Of a stretch of DNA of 64,000 nucleotides, positions 16,736-26,195 are shown in pieces; within the stretch, counting starts at the first letter, position 1; every line of letters starts with the position of its first letter. The DNA comes from Rhodocyclaceae bacterium (GTDB lineage: Bacteria; Pseudomonadota; Gammaproteobacteria; Burkholderiales; Rhodocyclaceae): the NCBI GenBank assembly GCA_013791905.1, contig VMSX01000023.1, positions 1 through 64,000 on the forward strand, read 5' to 3'. The position numbers and the translations under genes were made by a program. The notes under the pieces are model-generated. The model was not told the origin of the DNA. It saw only the letters and a program-made list of their open reading frames with translations, and did not search any database.

Positions 16736-17239
16736 TTAATCGAAGTAAGTTCTTGCTTCCTCGAAGCGGGTAGCGAACCAGCCGTGCGTCAGGCTTTCGG
16801 TGCGCACCTTGCCGTTGCTGTTGGGTGCGTGTACGAAACGGCCGTCACCAATATAGATGCCGACGTGCGAGCGGGGCCGGTTGCGGGTATTGAAAAATAC
16901 CAGATCACCCGGGCGCAGGCCGGGCGTCCCCACCGGTTGCCCCAGGCGGGCCAGGTCGGCAGCCGAACCACCCAATTGCAGATCGGCAGCTTTGCTGAAT
17001 ACGTAGTTGACCATGCCGCTGCAATCGAGCCCGGCGTCGGGGTTCTTGCCACCGAAACGGTAGCCGGTATCGACCAGTCCCAAGGCGAACATCACGACAT
17101 CGTGCGCCCGCGAGTCGGCGGGTAAGCGTGCTTCTGTTGGCCGGGTTGGCAGGCGCGCGATCGTCGAGCTGGCCGGTGGGCTGCCAAGATGGCCGCAACC
17201 CGCCAGTCCCAAGGCAATGAGAATGAGTAAGCGATGCAT
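16736..17239 (-). CDS. NlpC/P60-family lipoprotein (C40 peptidase)
   Basis: 167 aa. A lipoprotein signal has a lipobox LAGC at residues 12-15 (LILIALGLAGCG). The NlpC/P60 catalytic domain covers ~50-165: catalytic Cys in GLDCSGMVNYVF, His in SHVGIYIGDGRF and the third polar residue in FVHAPNSN. Such enzymes cleave D-Glu-mDAP bonds in peptidoglycan peptides and act in the periplasm from an outer-membrane anchor (the +2 residue is Gly, not Asp). It is convergent with the upstream exported-protein gene and divergent from gabD. Confidence 0.9.
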   Translation of the reverse strand: MHRLLILIALGLAGCGHLGSPPASSTIARLPTRPTEARLPADSRAHDVVMFALGLVDTGYRFGGKNPDAGLDCSGMVNYVFSKAADLQLGGSAADLARLGQPVGTPGLRPGDLVFFNTRNRPRSHVGIYIGDGRFVHAPNSNGKVRTESLTHGWFATRFEEARTYFD

Positions 17240-17297
17240 GGGCCAATCCTAATCCGGTAGACTTGCTGACGACCCCGAAAAAAAAGGAGCAAAACTC

Positions 17298-18755
17298 ATG
17301 CAATTGCGCGATCCGCAACTTCTTCGCAATCAAGCATTCATCGCCGGTGCCTGGACGGCTGCCGACAGTGGTGCCACCGTTGCTGTCACCAACCCGGCCA
17401 CCGGTGCATTGCTGGCCAGCGTGCCGGACATGGGGGTGGCGGAAACCCGCCGCGCCATCGATGCCGCCAATGCGGCCTGGCCGGCCTGGCGGGCGCTTAC
17501 CGCCAAGCAGCGGGGCGCGATATTGCGCAACTGGCATGACCTGATCGTCTCTAATGCCGACGACCTGGCGTTGCTGATGACCTCCGAGCAAGGCAAGCCG
17601 CTCGCCGAGGCGCGCGGCGAAGCACTTTACGCCGCCACCTTTGTCGAATGGTTCGCCGAGGAGGCCAAGCGTGTCTATGGCGACGTGATTCCCGGCACGA
17701 TAGCTAACCAGCGCCTTCTGGTACTGAAACAGCCGATTGGTGTCAGTGCGGCCATCACGCCATGGAACTTTCCGGCGGCGATGATCACGCGCAAGGTCGC
17801 ACCCGCACTGGCGGCCGGTTGTCCGGTGGTGGTGAAGCCCGCCGAGCAGACCCCGCTCACCGCGCTGGCGCTGGCGGTGCTGGCCGAGCGCGCCGGCTTC
17901 CCGCCCGGCGTGTTCAACATGGTGACCGGTTCGGCAGCCTCAGCGCCGCTGATCGGCGGCGAACTCACGGGCAACCCTATTGTGCGCAAGCTGTCCTTTA
18001 CCGGGTCGACCGAGGTTGGTCGCCTGTTGATGGCACAGTGCGCCCCGACCCTCAAAAAACTTTCGCTCGAACTCGGCGGCAACGCACCCTTCATCGTATT
18101 TGACGATGCCGATGTCGATGCGGCGGTTGCCGGCGCGATGGCAAGCAAATACCGCAATGCCGGCCAGACCTGCGTATGTGCCAATCGCCTGCTGGTGCAA
18201 GCGGGCATTTACGAAACCTTCGCGCAAAAACTTGCCGCCCAGGTGCAGGCGCTCAAGGTTGGCGTTGGCACCGACGCGGGTGTGACGCAAGGCCCGTTGA
18301 TCGATACACAGGCACTGGCCAAGGTCGAGGCACACATTGCCGATGCGCTTGAAAAGGGCGCCCGCGTGCTGACCGGCGGCAAGCGCCACGCTCAGGGCGG
18401 AACTTTCTTCGAGCCGACCGTGCTGGTGGACGTCACGCCAGCGATGCTCTGCGCGCGCGAGGAAACTTTCGGGCCGGTGGCGCCGTTGTTCAAATTCGGT
18501 GACGAGGCTGAAGCAATCGCGCTGGCCAATGCCACTGAGTACGGGCTGGCCAGCTACTTCTATGCGCGCGATCTGTCGCGCGTCTGGCGCGTCGCCGAAG
18601 CGCTGGACTATGGCATGGTCGGGGTCAATGTCGGCCTGATCGCCAACGAGGTGGCACCGTTCGGTGGTGTCAAGCAATCGGGCCTCGGTCGTGAAGGCTC
18701 GCGCTACGGTATCGAGGAGTATCTCGAGATCAAGTACGTCTGCATGGGGCTGTAA
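17298..18755 (+). CDS. gabD: succinate-semialdehyde dehydrogenase (NADP+ type)
   Basis: 485 aa aldehyde dehydrogenase. Catalytic residues are Glu in LSLELGGNAPFIVF and Cys in NAGQTCVCANR. The double-Cys CVC and the segment ITPWNFPAAMITRKVAPAL are characteristic of GabD-type enzymes. It oxidises succinic semialdehyde to succinate, linking GABA or related catabolism to the TCA cycle. An excellent ribosome site (AAAGGAGC) lies 8 nt before ATG 17298. No gabT or transporter is adjacent, so the physiological source of the semialdehyde is open. Glutarate semialdehyde is an alternative substrate. Confidence 0.92.
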   Translation: MQLRDPQLLRNQAFIAGAWTAADSGATVAVTNPATGALLASVPDMGVAETRRAIDAANAAWPAWRALTAKQRGAILRNWHDLIVSNADDLALLMTSEQGKPLAEARGEALYAATFVEWFAEEAKRVYGDVIPGTIANQRLLVLKQPIGVSAAITPWNFPAAMITRKVAPALAAGCPVVVKPAEQTPLTALALAVLAERAGFPPGVFNMVTGSAASAPLIGGELTGNPIVRKLSFTGSTEVGRLLMAQCAPTLKKLSLELGGNAPFIVFDDADVDAAVAGAMASKYRNAGQTCVCANRLLVQAGIYETFAQKLAAQVQALKVGVGTDAGVTQGPLIDTQALAKVEAHIADALEKGARVLTGGKRHAQGGTFFEPTVLVDVTPAMLCAREETFGPVAPLFKFGDEAEAIALANATEYGLASYFYARDLSRVWRVAEALDYGMVGVNVGLIANEVAPFGGVKQSGLGREGSRYGIEEYLEIKYVCMGL

Positions 18756-18759
18756 GGCC

Positions 18760-19030
18760 CGCCCCTCCCAGCCTCCCCTCACGGGGAGGTGGCTGTGGCT
18801 CGCTTTGCTCGTTTATTACGGGGCGCCCCCGTTCATGCATGGGAGCGGATTGCGGCTGGCGCCGCGCGTCGTCTCGCCTTGGGGCGGCCCGGCGGCGAGA
18901 CTGCTGCGGGGGTGGTTTCCCCCCCCTTCCCCCCGGAGGGGGAGGGGCTGGGGGAGCGGGGGTGCCATCAGAATGCCCTTCACCCGCTTGCGGGAGAAGG
19001 GCGGCCCGGCGGCGAGACTGCTTTGTGAAT
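18760..19030 (+). repeat. repeat family A, copy 3 (with extended tail)
   Basis: It starts 5 bp after gabD. Stem GTCTCGCC (18871-18878) pairs with GGCGAGAC (18894-18901). A tail with two more GC-rich inverted repeats follows, then a second, partial GGCGGCCCGGCGGCGAGAC end near 19002-19020. The same tail organisation recurs in copy 6, so the tail belongs to the unit or travels with it. Confidence 0.85.
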
Positions 19031-19063
19031 TGCCGCTACCAATCAAACCTGGTTCACTGCCAG

Positions 19064-20662
19064 TCAGACCTGCTCGTGTGTGGTGGTAGTGATCGGTATG
19101 GATGAAAGTCGGCGCTGGTGGGACGCCGGTTTTTTGCTGGCAAGTTCGCGGGCGAGAATTTCGAGCGTGGCGCGGCCGATGTATTCGCCCTGGGTGTCGT
19201 CCATCTTGCTTGAGTATTCCAGCGCCTCCAGATAGGCGCGACCGATCAGGCGGCCCAGCGGCTGCGGGTTGTAGAGCAGCTTCTTGATGAGGAAGGGATT
19301 GAGTGTCAGCGGATCGTAACTCTTGGGCAGGTAGCCGGCGGCGATGAGCTTTTTCTCGATTGGGGTGTTGGGCTGCACGCCGACGAAGAAAATGAAGGGC
19401 AATACCTTGTCGCGACCGAACATCTCGTAGAGTTCGTCGATGCGATCAATGGTGGCAAATAGCGTTTCGGGCGATTCGTCGGGCGCATTCAGCGGCAGGT
19501 AGAGTTTGATCTTCTGATCGGTCATGCCAGCGTCCTGGAAGAGGCGGAACGCCGCCATCTGCTGGTCGAGTGCATAGCCGAGGGTCAGGCTGTCGATCAT
19601 GTCCTGCGAGCCAGTGAAGGACAGGTCGATGCTCTCCAGGCCGCTCGCCACCATCTTCTTGGCAATCTCGGCGGTCAGGTAATTCAGGCGCAGATAGCCG
19701 GTCCAGCGCACCTTGATTTGGCGCGCCAGCATTTCGTCCAGGATGGCTTCGACATGCGCCATGCTGCGCCGGGTTGAGCAAAACTGGGCGTCGGTGAACC
19801 AGATGTTCTGGACCCCATAGACCTTGCTGAGGGTTTCGACTTCCTTCGCTACCTCGGCGGGGTCGCGGTAGCGCTGATGGGCACCTTCGATCTTGTTGTA
19901 CAGGCAGAAATTGCACTGGAAAGGACAGCCGCGCTTGGTATGCACGCCGATGGCCTCCTTGCCCGGGCCGACGTACTCGGCGAAAGCCGGAAAGATCGAA
20001 TCGATATAGGCGAAATCGATAGCCGTCAGCTGGGGCAGATTGAAGTTTTCTTCTGCCGGATGGTGGTGGACGTGTCCACTGGCATCCTTGTGATAGTAGT
20101 TGCCGGCCGGCTCCGTGAAGCCATCGACGATCGACAGCATGGCATCCTCGCCCTCGCCGACCACCACTACGGTATCGGTGGGGCAGCGCTCGACAATATA
20201 TTTTCCGAAGATCGATACGGCGGTACCGCCGACGACCAGCCGCGACTGTGGCAACAGGCTGCGTACCAGCTTCAGGTAACCGAAGTTGCGGACGCGCTGC
20301 ATGGCATAGTCGGTGATGATGCCGACTGCCTGCCAGGCGGCCTTGACTCTTTTCCAGGGACTGGGCGAGTGATCGAAATTCATCACTACATCGAGCGCAT
20401 CGTTTTCCGGATGCGGCCCGAAGGTTTGCATGTTGCGCCAGGAGAAGGCAACCACATCAGGCTTCAGTGCCGCCAGCCGCTCGGTTAATGCCGCCTTGCG
20501 CCGACCGGCGGGAATGACGGCCAAATCAAGGAGCTCCTGCCCAATGTCGGGCCGCTGCTTGTGGATGAAGTCAGCCACATAGACGACGCCGCCTGGCCAT
20601 ATTTTCCAAACCGGCAGACGCACATAAAGCACCGACTTCACTGGACGAACCTGCTGCGACAT
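19064..20662 (-). CDS. B12-binding-domain radical SAM protein of unknown function
   Basis: 532 aa. The N-terminal ~190 residues form a cobalamin-binding-like Rossmann region, including VVGGTAVSIFGKYIV, without an obvious DxHxxG. The radical SAM domain starts near 240 and has the cluster motif CPFQCNFC (CxxxCxxC) in TKRGCPFQCNFCLYNKIEG. The start at 20662 (MSQQVRP) has AGGAG about 8 nt upstream. The C-terminal end (~512-519) is encoded by repeat family B. It resembles BchE-like class B enzymes in layout, but I do not recognise the specific subfamily. There are no biosynthetic partners nearby. Confidence 0.8.
   Translation of the reverse strand: MSQQVRPVKSVLYVRLPVWKIWPGGVVYVADFIHKQRPDIGQELLDLAVIPAGRRKAALTERLAALKPDVVAFSWRNMQTFGPHPENDALDVVMNFDHSPSPWKRVKAAWQAVGIITDYAMQRVRNFGYLKLVRSLLPQSRLVVGGTAVSIFGKYIVERCPTDTVVVVGEGEDAMLSIVDGFTEPAGNYYHKDASGHVHHHPAEENFNLPQLTAIDFAYIDSIFPAFAEYVGPGKEAIGVHTKRGCPFQCNFCLYNKIEGAHQRYRDPAEVAKEVETLSKVYGVQNIWFTDAQFCSTRRSMAHVEAILDEMLARQIKVRWTGYLRLNYLTAEIAKKMVASGLESIDLSFTGSQDMIDSLTLGYALDQQMAAFRLFQDAGMTDQKIKLYLPLNAPDESPETLFATIDRIDELYEMFGRDKVLPFIFFVGVQPNTPIEKKLIAAGYLPKSYDPLTLNPFLIKKLLYNPQPLGRLIGRAYLEALEYSSKMDDTQGEYIGRATLEILARELASKKPASHQRRLSSIPITTTTHEQV
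19105..19126 (+). repeat. repeat family B, short form in radical SAM gene 3' end
   Basis: AAAGTCGGCGCTGGTGGGAC, one mismatch from the consensus. In the radical SAM frame it reads PASHQRRLS, a third reading frame compared with the copies in gatA (KVGAGGTA) and rlpA (VPPAPT). Confidence 0.7.
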
Positions 20663-20853
20663 GATGCAACTCCTAAACCAGCCCAAACGAGAATCGACAG
20701 AGCTAATGTCCCGATGCCCCATGCAAATCATCCGAAACAAAAGCACTCCGGGCCAGACTGCCCGGAAGACAGGAAAACCCGGGCCACATACTACTTGAGT
20801 GGCAGGCAATGAGAAAATCAGAATAATCTAATTGCACTGCACAAAATCGAATA

Positions 20854-20876
20854 GCGCCCTTGTCCAGGGCTGCGCG
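20854..20876 (-). terminator. possible terminator hairpin after the YqjK cluster
   Basis: On the minus strand GCGCAGCCCTGGACAAGGGC followed by GC can fold as a GCCCT/AGGGC stem directly at the 3' end of the LETM1-like gene. The downstream T content is modest, so rho-independent function is uncertain. Confidence 0.35.
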
Positions 20877-21251
20877 TTATCCAGCTCCAGGGATGCCTGA
20901 ATCATCACGATGCTGACGGCGCCGGTCAAGCCACCAGGCCAGTACCGGCAGCGCCAGAAAGGAGCCCGGCAGTGCCAAAACGATCAGATAAGGTGACAAA
21001 TGCGCCAAAGCCTGCAGTTGTTGCAGTAACTCATTGCGCTCGCCTGGCGACCAGCGAGTGCCGTTGCGGCGCTTCATCAAGAGCGGCATCAGTCCCTTGA
21101 CCTTGGCGAGTTCGGCCGTGATTTGCAGGCGCTCGCGGTTCTGTGCCTCAACCATGCGCCGCACAAGCAAAGGTGATGCCGCGCGCCTTGTGGCAGCCAA
21201 GAGTTGTTGCCGGGAGGTTTCCCGTACGGCCTCACGGCTATTCATGGCCAT
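20877..21251 (-). CDS. LETM1-like/YqjK-cluster membrane protein
   Basis: 124 aa. A charged N-terminal half (LLVRRMVEAQNRERLQITAE) is followed by a single hydrophobic segment LSPYLIVLALPGSFLALPVL and a basic tail WWLDRRRQ. The pattern ...SPY(L/I)...ALPGSF..LP.L.WWLDRRR resembles bacterial LETM1-like proteins. The ATG at 21251 overlaps the yqjK-like stop as TAATG, so the two are translationally coupled. It is the last gene of a four-gene minus-strand cluster of small envelope-stress proteins. Confidence 0.65.
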   Translation of the reverse strand: MAMNSREAVRETSRQQLLAATRRAASPLLVRRMVEAQNRERLQITAELAKVKGLMPLLMKRRNGTRWSPGERNELLQQLQALAHLSPYLIVLALPGSFLALPVLAWWLDRRRQHRDDSGIPGAG

Positions 21252-21553
21252 TAGGGGCGACTGGGCTGATTGAGCCAGCGATCGCCATTCCGCCACAAAC
21301 GCCAGGCAACGAAACTGCGCCGCCCCCAACGCCAGGCGAAACGTCTTACACCGGGCCGTGCCGCCAGCAGCAGCGCCAAGATACCCGCCACCACTTCCGG
21401 ATGACGCCCCACCCAGCGCACCCCTGAATTGACCTGGTCTGCCACATCGAACAGGGGGGTCAGACCGGCAGCGTGCTGTGCCAGTGCTTCACGTTGGGCA
21501 GTCGCATCAAGTTCCAGCCGCTGTTTCTTCAGCGCCAGCTCGATTGCATTCAC
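21251..21553 (-). CDS. YqjK-like family protein
   Basis: 100 aa. It starts MNAIELALKKQRLELDA and continues with a coiled-coil-like N-terminal half, a hydrophobic patch (VVAGILALLLAARPGVRR) and a Trp/Arg-rich end (WRWGRRSFVAWRLWR). This matches the small YqjK family found after yqjE. It overlaps the stop of the YqjE-like gene by 4 bp. Function unknown. It is associated with stationary-phase or osmotic-stress membrane proteins. Confidence 0.8.
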   Translation of the reverse strand: MNAIELALKKQRLELDATAQREALAQHAAGLTPLFDVADQVNSGVRWVGRHPEVVAGILALLLAARPGVRRFAWRWGRRSFVAWRLWRNGDRWLNQPSRP

Positions 21554-21948
21554 GGCGCGACGTCCTGCTGCCGGGGCGGGGTCAAGGCCGCTTCGTCACG
21601 CTGCAACTCGGCCAAGCTGGCGGCAAACATCCGCGAACCCTGCCGTGACAAGCGCAGAGCCATGAAAACTGCCACACCTGCCGCGCTGAGAAACAGTACC
21701 GAAAAAATCCCGAGAACCAGCAGCCGATAACTGTCCCAAAACAGCACAGTGACAAAAATGGCAAAAAACACCACACCGATCACCGCACACAGTACGGCAC
21801 CAAAGCCCCATAGATACAGGCCCGAAATGCGCCTGACCTCCTCGTGCGCCTCAAGTCTGAGTAACTCAAGGCGCGTACGCAACAGACAGACCGCCGTCGT
21901 CGCAAAACCCCGCAAGGAGGCCAGCAGACCTTCAGGTGCGCCGCTCAT
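21550..21948 (-). CDS. yqjE: YqjE/phage-holin-III-like membrane protein
   Basis: 132 aa. An amphipathic N-terminal helix (LRGFATTAVCLLRTRLELL) is followed by the family's LEAHEE motif and two transmembrane segments (LYLWGFGAVLCAVIGVVFFA and LLVLGIFSVLFLSAAGVAVF). This is the YqjE/holin-3 superfamily architecture. It follows the DUF883 gene and precedes yqjK with overlap, the usual order yqjD-yqjE-yqjK. Confidence 0.88.
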   Translation of the reverse strand: MSGAPEGLLASLRGFATTAVCLLRTRLELLRLEAHEEVRRISGLYLWGFGAVLCAVIGVVFFAIFVTVLFWDSYRLLVLGIFSVLFLSAAGVAVFMALRLSRQGSRMFAASLAELQRDEAALTPPRQQDVAP

Positions 21949-22007
21949 TTAAGGACAGGCATGGCAATCGATGCGTCGTCGCCCGGGAGAGTGGTCCGGG
22001 CGACTGC

Positions 22008-22319
22008 TCAACGCCGGCCGATCAGCAGCCCGATGACGAAGCCGATCCCGGCGGCAACACCGACGGAGCGCCATGGATTGTCATGCACATAGTCGTCAGC
22101 GGCGCGGCCAACTTGCTTGGCACGGTCAATCATTACAGCTTCGGCGTCCGCGAGCTTGACCTTTGCGTCGGCCAGACGGCTTTGTACCTTGGCGCGCAGA
22201 TCGGCGGCCTTATCCCCCGCCTGACTGGCGGTGGCACGCAGCAATTCTTCGGCATCAGCGACTACCACCTTAAAATCGGCGATCAGCTTTTCTTTGCTGA
22301 CATCGGCTGTTTCGGTCAT
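22008..22319 (-). CDS. yqjD: DUF883 (ElaB/YqjD/YqiC-type) ribosome-associated membrane protein
   Basis: 103 aa. A long amphipathic helix with LRAKVQSRLADAKVKLADAE precedes a C-terminal membrane anchor with glycine spacing (GVAAGIGFVIGLLIGRR). This is the DUF883 signature. E. coli relatives tether ribosomes to the membrane in stationary phase. The ATG at 22319 has AAGGAG 8 nt upstream, better than the earlier ATG at 22334. It is the first gene of the yqjD-yqjE-yqjK-LETM1-like cluster. Confidence 0.88.
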   Translation of the reverse strand: MTETADVSKEKLIADFKVVVADAEELLRATASQAGDKAADLRAKVQSRLADAKVKLADAEAVMIDRAKQVGRAADDYVHDNPWRSVGVAAGIGFVIGLLIGRR

Positions 22320-22421
22320 TTTCAGCTCCTTCAATGAATCGTCAAATCGACGCGGGGTTATTCCACACCCCGAAGATTAGCAGGGTTTCCGGAAGGTGAG
22401 CAGGCAATAAATCATAAGTGA

Positions 22422-23213
22422 CTAAGGCCATGCATAATCGACTATCAGCGGTGCATGATCGGAAAAGCGCGCGTCTTTGAATACCCGCGCCGCACTCGAA
22501 TGTGCAGCCAGTCCGGGGGATGCGATCTGATAATCGATGCGCCAGCCGACGTTATTTGCCCAGGCCTGGCCACGATTCGACCACCAGGTGTAGGCATCCG
22601 CTTCGGTATCCGGGTGAAGATGGCGGTATGTGTCTATCCATCCCTGTTCCTCTTTCAGACGACCTATCCAGGCGCGTTCCTCGGGCAAAAAACCGGAATT
22701 TTTCTGGTTGGCCTTCCAGTTTTTCAGGTCCTTTTCGGTCGGGGCGATGTTCCAGTCCCCGCAGAGCACGATTTCCCTGGCGGAGTCCGTCACTTCGCCA
22801 CGAAGTGCTGCCATGTGGGGGTAAAAAACTTCCATAAAGCGGAACTTGGCAGCCTGGCGTTCTGGCGAAGACGAGCCGGACGGCAGATAGAGAGAGATTA
22901 CTGATAACCCCGGCCAATCGGCGCGCAGAAAGCGACCCTCCGCATCGAACTCGCTAATGCCAATTCCCTCGATTACACGTTCCGGCACGTTCTTCGCATA
23001 AAGGGCAACTCCACTGTAGCCTTTTTTTTCAGCAAAATGAAAATAGCCGGTCAGCCCGGCGATGTTGCGCATTTCATCTGTCAGGTCGGCGGGATGGGCC
23101 CTGATCTCCTGAACGCAGACAATGTCCGCATTCTGTGCGGCGAGCCAGTCGAGCCAGCCTTTCCTGACGGCGGAACGGATGCCATTCAAATTCAACGTGA
23201 TGATTCTGAGCAT
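22422..23213 (-). CDS. xth: exodeoxyribonuclease III
   Basis: 263 aa EEP-fold nuclease. Active-site segments are [12 protein letters not shown] (Asn), CVQEIRAH (metal-binding Glu), [19 protein letters not shown] (Asp/Asn), and the C-terminal DYQIAS and [11 protein letters not shown] (catalytic Asp-His). It cleaves AP sites and removes 3' blocking groups. It is divergent from pyrE with only 17 bp between the start codons, as in many Betaproteobacteria. Confidence 0.95.
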   Translation of the reverse strand: MLRIITLNLNGIRSAVRKGWLDWLAAQNADIVCVQEIRAHPADLTDEMRNIAGLTGYFHFAEKKGYSGVALYAKNVPERVIEGIGISEFDAEGRFLRADWPGLSVISLYLPSGSSSPERQAAKFRFMEVFYPHMAALRGEVTDSAREIVLCGDWNIAPTEKDLKNWKANQKNSGFLPEERAWIGRLKEEQGWIDTYRHLHPDTEADAYTWWSNRGQAWANNVGWRIDYQIASPGLAAHSSAARVFKDARFSDHAPLIVDYAWP

Positions 23214-23230
23214 GTAGAATTGTTCTCATT

Positions 23231-23887
23231 ATGAGCAAAGCCGATTTTAGCCGGGAGTTCATCGCCTTCGCCTGCGACCGGGGCGTGCTGCGTTTTGGCG
23301 AATTCAAGACCAAGGCGGGCCGTTTGTCCCCGTATTTTTTCAACGCCGGCCTGTTCAACGACGGGGCCGCGCTTGGGCGGCTGGCCGACTTCTATGCTCA
23401 GACAATCCTTGCCGCCGACATCGAGTTTGACATGCTGTTCGGCCCCGCCTACAAGGGGATTCCATTGGTGGCCGCAACCGCCATGGCGCTGGCGACAAGG
23501 CAGGACGGCGGGCGCAATTTCCCCTTCGCTTATAACCGCAAAGAGGCCAAGGATCACGGCGAAGGTGGCTCACTGATCGGCGCGCCGCTTGCCGGCCGCG
23601 TGTTGATCGTCGATGACGTCATCTCAGCGGGCACCTCGGTACGCGAGTCGGTGGAGATCATTCGGGCCTGGGGAGGCACACCCGCCGGCGTAATCATCGC
23701 CATCGACCGCCAGGAGCGCGGTACGGGAACGCTTTCTGCCGTGCAGGAAGTGGAGCAGAATCTGCAGATACCAGTGGTCGCCGTCGCGCGGCTTACCGAT
23801 CTGATTGATTATCTGGCCGACCAGCCAGCGCTTGAACAGAATCTGGTCGCCGTGAGCCGCTATCGGGAGACCTACGGCGTTGCCTAA
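23231..23887 (+). CDS. pyrE: orotate phosphoribosyltransferase
   Basis: 218 aa. The PRPP-binding motif is [17 protein letters not shown]. The orotate loop region [13 protein letters not shown] and [11 protein letters not shown] (catalytic Lys/His loop) are intact. It converts orotate and PRPP to OMP in pyrimidine synthesis. Start ATG at 23231. Its last codons overlap the next gene. Confidence 0.96.
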   Translation: MSKADFSREFIAFACDRGVLRFGEFKTKAGRLSPYFFNAGLFNDGAALGRLADFYAQTILAADIEFDMLFGPAYKGIPLVAATAMALATRQDGGRNFPFAYNRKEAKDHGEGGSLIGAPLAGRVLIVDDVISAGTSVRESVEIIRAWGGTPAGVIIAIDRQERGTGTLSAVQEVEQNLQIPVVAVARLTDLIDYLADQPALEQNLVAVSRYRETYGVA

Positions 23888-24503
23888 GCCACCCTTCATT
23901 CGCATTGCTGCCATCCTGCTCCTGGGCTTTGGCCCAGGCATTCCGGCTGCCGCGCTCATTACCTGCTGCGACGTCAACAACCACCGCGTTTGCGGTGACC
24001 CGCCGCCGCCGCAATGCCTCAACAAGCCAAAAACGGTGTTCAAAAAAGGAGTGGCACATGAGGTCGAGGCGCCCCCGACACCCGAGCAGCGAGCTGCCCG
24101 TGAGGCTGCGGAAGCGCGCAAGGCTGAAGAAGAGAGGCGGGCCGACGAACAGGCGCGCCGTGACCACGCCCTGATGGGCAGCTACACGAGCGAAAAGGAA
24201 ATTGACCTGGCGCGCGACCGTGCGCTTGCTGAAATCGAGAAAAACTCGACTCAGGCCAGCGCACGGCTTGAGACCGCCATGAAGCGGCAGAAAAAATTGG
24301 AACTGGACAAAGAGTTTTACCAGAAGAAGCCGCTGCCGCTGCAGTTGCAGGCGCAAATCAGGGACAACGAAAGCGAGATTGCGACACAGCAAAAGGCCTT
24401 GCGGGAGAAAGACGCCAATTCATCCGCTATCAAGGCGCGCTTCGCCGCAGACAAGGCGAGATTTCGGCAGATTACCAAGGGTGGCGGCACCATCCAGCAA
24501 TAA
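23880..24503 (+). CDS. exported coiled-coil protein with Cys-rich DUF4124-like N-terminus
   Basis: 207 aa. Signal peptide ~1-25 ([17 protein letters not shown]). Next comes a Cys-rich segment [18 protein letters not shown] resembling the mature start of DUF4124 proteins. Residues ~60-190 are charged and heptad-like ([20 protein letters not shown]), predicting a long coiled coil. The start overlaps pyrE by 8 bp, so the two are co-transcribed. Periplasmic; function unknown. Confidence 0.75.
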   Translation: MPKPPFIRIAAILLLGFGPGIPAAALITCCDVNNHRVCGDPPPPQCLNKPKTVFKKGVAHEVEAPPTPEQRAAREAAEARKAEEERRADEQARRDHALMGSYTSEKEIDLARDRALAEIEKNSTQASARLETAMKRQKKLELDKEFYQKKPLPLQLQAQIRDNESEIATQQKALREKDANSSAIKARFAADKARFRQITKGGGTIQQ

Positions 24504-24507
24504 TCCA

Positions 24508-24586
24508 GGCGTGCGCCGTACCCCATGCGGGGCATTCCATCCCGCCAGTCCCACAGGGATTCCCTTCGGTCACGCCGACTTTTAAA
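24508..24586 (-). repeat. repeat family B, longest form (intergenic)
   Basis: 79 bp. Read on the minus strand it runs AAAAGTCGGCGTGACCGAAG, then GGAATCCCTGTGGGACTGG and GGGATGGAATGCCCCGCATG, and ends GGGTACGGCGCACGCC. The short forms correspond to its first ~11 and the following ~12 bases with the central 24 bases removed, a multiple of three. The copy at 39904 keeps the GAATGCCCCGCATGGG part instead. It is therefore the best model of the full element. Confidence 0.7.
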
Positions 24587-24596
24587 ACCACTACCC

Positions 24597-24745
24597 CACT
24601 GCAGCCTTGCCGCCGGGCCGCCCCAAGGCAAGGCGGCACGCGGCAAAGCCGCAATCCGCTCCCATGCATGAACGGAGGCTCCCCGTGATAAATGAGCACA
24701 GCGAACAACAGTCACCTCCCCCGCGAGGGGGAGGTTGGGAGGGGG
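24597..24745 (-). repeat. repeat family A, copy 4
   Basis: Minus-strand orientation, with its GC hairpin end (CTCCCCC-GCGA-GGGGGAG) next to the gatB stop at 24752. The loop-flanking stem here is a third type, GCCTTGCC (24604-24611) with GGCAAGGC (24627-24634), fully complementary. The neighbouring small hairpin is GCGGC-TTT-GCCGC. Confidence 0.85.
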
Positions 24746-24751
24746 CGGGAT

Positions 24752-26185
24752 TTACCTTAGCTTTTTCCGCAGCAAATCGTGAACCTGCTGCGGGTTGGCT
24801 TTGCCTTTGCTCGCTTTCATCACCTGGCCGACCAGCGCATTGAAGGCCTTGTCCTTGCCGGCACGGAATTCTTCGACGGATTTGGCATTGGCGGCGAGCA
24901 CTGCGTCGATGATGGGCTCGATGGCGGCAGCATCGCTCACCTGCCGGAGGCCGCGCGCTTCGATGACGCTGTCGGCACTGGTTGCCGTATCGGTCCACAG
25001 CGCCTCGAAAACTTCCTTGGCAAGTTTTGAGGAGAGCGTGCCATCGGCAATGCGCAGGATCATGCCGGCAAGGCGGGCCGCCGACACCGGGCTGGCGCTG
25101 AACTCCAGTTCGTCGCGGTTGAGGCGCGCCACCAGTTCGCCCATGACCCAGTTGGCGCAGAGCTTGGCATTGGTGGCGCCTGCCGTCGCAACCACCGCTT
25201 CGAAATATCCGGCAATCTCGCGCGTGGCCGTCAATGTTGCGGCGTCGTAGGGGGATAGGGCGTAATCGCTTGCCAGGCGCTGCTGCATGGCTTGCGGCAG
25301 TTCCGGCAGACCGCTCCTGACCTCATCAATCCATGCCGCAGTGATTTCCAGGGGCAACAGATCGGGATCGGGGAAATAGCGGTAGTCGTGGGCGTCTTCC
25401 TTGCTGCGCATGGTGCGGGTCTCACCCGTGTCGGGATCGAACAGCACGGTGGCCTGATGGATCTTGCGGCCCTCCTCGATCTCGTTGATCTGCCACTGGA
25501 TTTCGTAGTCGATGGCCTGTTGCAGAAAGCGGAAGGAGTTGAGGTTCTTGACCTCGCGGCGCGTGCCGAGCGGCGCACCGGGGCGGCGCACCGAGACGTT
25601 GGCGTCGCAGCGGAAACTGCCTTCCTGCATGTTGCCGTCGCAGATGCCGATCCAGGTCACCAGCGCATGGAGCGCCTTGGCGTAAGCCACCGCTTCGGCA
25701 CTGGAGCACATGTCGGGCTCGGTAACGATTTCCAGCAGGGGCGTGCCGGCACGATTGAGGTCGATGCCGGTCTTGCCATGAAAATCCTCATGCAGCGACT
25801 TGCCGGCGTCCTCTTCGAGGTGGGCGCGGGTCAGGTGGACGAACTTCTCAGCGTCGCCGACGCGGATCGTCAGGCCACCGCCAGAAACCACGGGGGTCTC
25901 GAACTGGCTGATCTGGTAGCCCTTCGGCAGATCGGGGTAGAAGTAATTCTTGCGCGCAAAGATCGAGCGCGGCGCAATGTTGGCACCGACGGCCAGGCCG
26001 AATTTGATGGCGCAAACGACCGCCTCGCGGTTGAGCACCGGCAGCACGCCGGGCAGGGCAATGTCCACCGCGCAGGCCTGCCGGTTGGGCGCTGCGCCAA
26101 AGGCGATGGCCGCACCGGAAAAAATCTTCGATCGGGTCTGTAACTGGGCATGGGTTTCCAGCCCGATAACGACTTCCCAACTCAT
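24752..26185 (-). CDS. gatB: aspartyl/glutamyl-tRNA amidotransferase subunit B
   Basis: 477 aa. It starts [20 protein letters not shown], the family N-terminus. Further motifs are [55 protein letters not shown] and the C-terminal GatB/YqeY domain ending [13 protein letters not shown]. It is the kinase/tRNA-binding subunit that amidates Glu-tRNA(Gln) or Asp-tRNA(Asn) with GatA and GatC. Unusually, a lipoprotein gene lies between it and gatA. Confidence 0.96.
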   Translation of the reverse strand: MSWEVVIGLETHAQLQTRSKIFSGAAIAFGAAPNRQACAVDIALPGVLPVLNREAVVCAIKFGLAVGANIAPRSIFARKNYFYPDLPKGYQISQFETPVVSGGGLTIRVGDAEKFVHLTRAHLEEDAGKSLHEDFHGKTGIDLNRAGTPLLEIVTEPDMCSSAEAVAYAKALHALVTWIGICDGNMQEGSFRCDANVSVRRPGAPLGTRREVKNLNSFRFLQQAIDYEIQWQINEIEEGRKIHQATVLFDPDTGETRTMRSKEDAHDYRYFPDPDLLPLEITAAWIDEVRSGLPELPQAMQQRLASDYALSPYDAATLTATREIAGYFEAVVATAGATNAKLCANWVMGELVARLNRDELEFSASPVSAARLAGMILRIADGTLSSKLAKEVFEALWTDTATSADSVIEARGLRQVSDAAAIEPIIDAVLAANAKSVEEFRAGKDKAFNALVGQVMKASKGKANPQQVHDLLRKKLR

Positions 26186-26195
26186 ATGCGGCCCT

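Noticed and set aside
18248-18282. LKVGVGTDAG in gabD, similar to the repeat peptide
   Set aside because: It is the normal aldehyde dehydrogenase sequence at this position.
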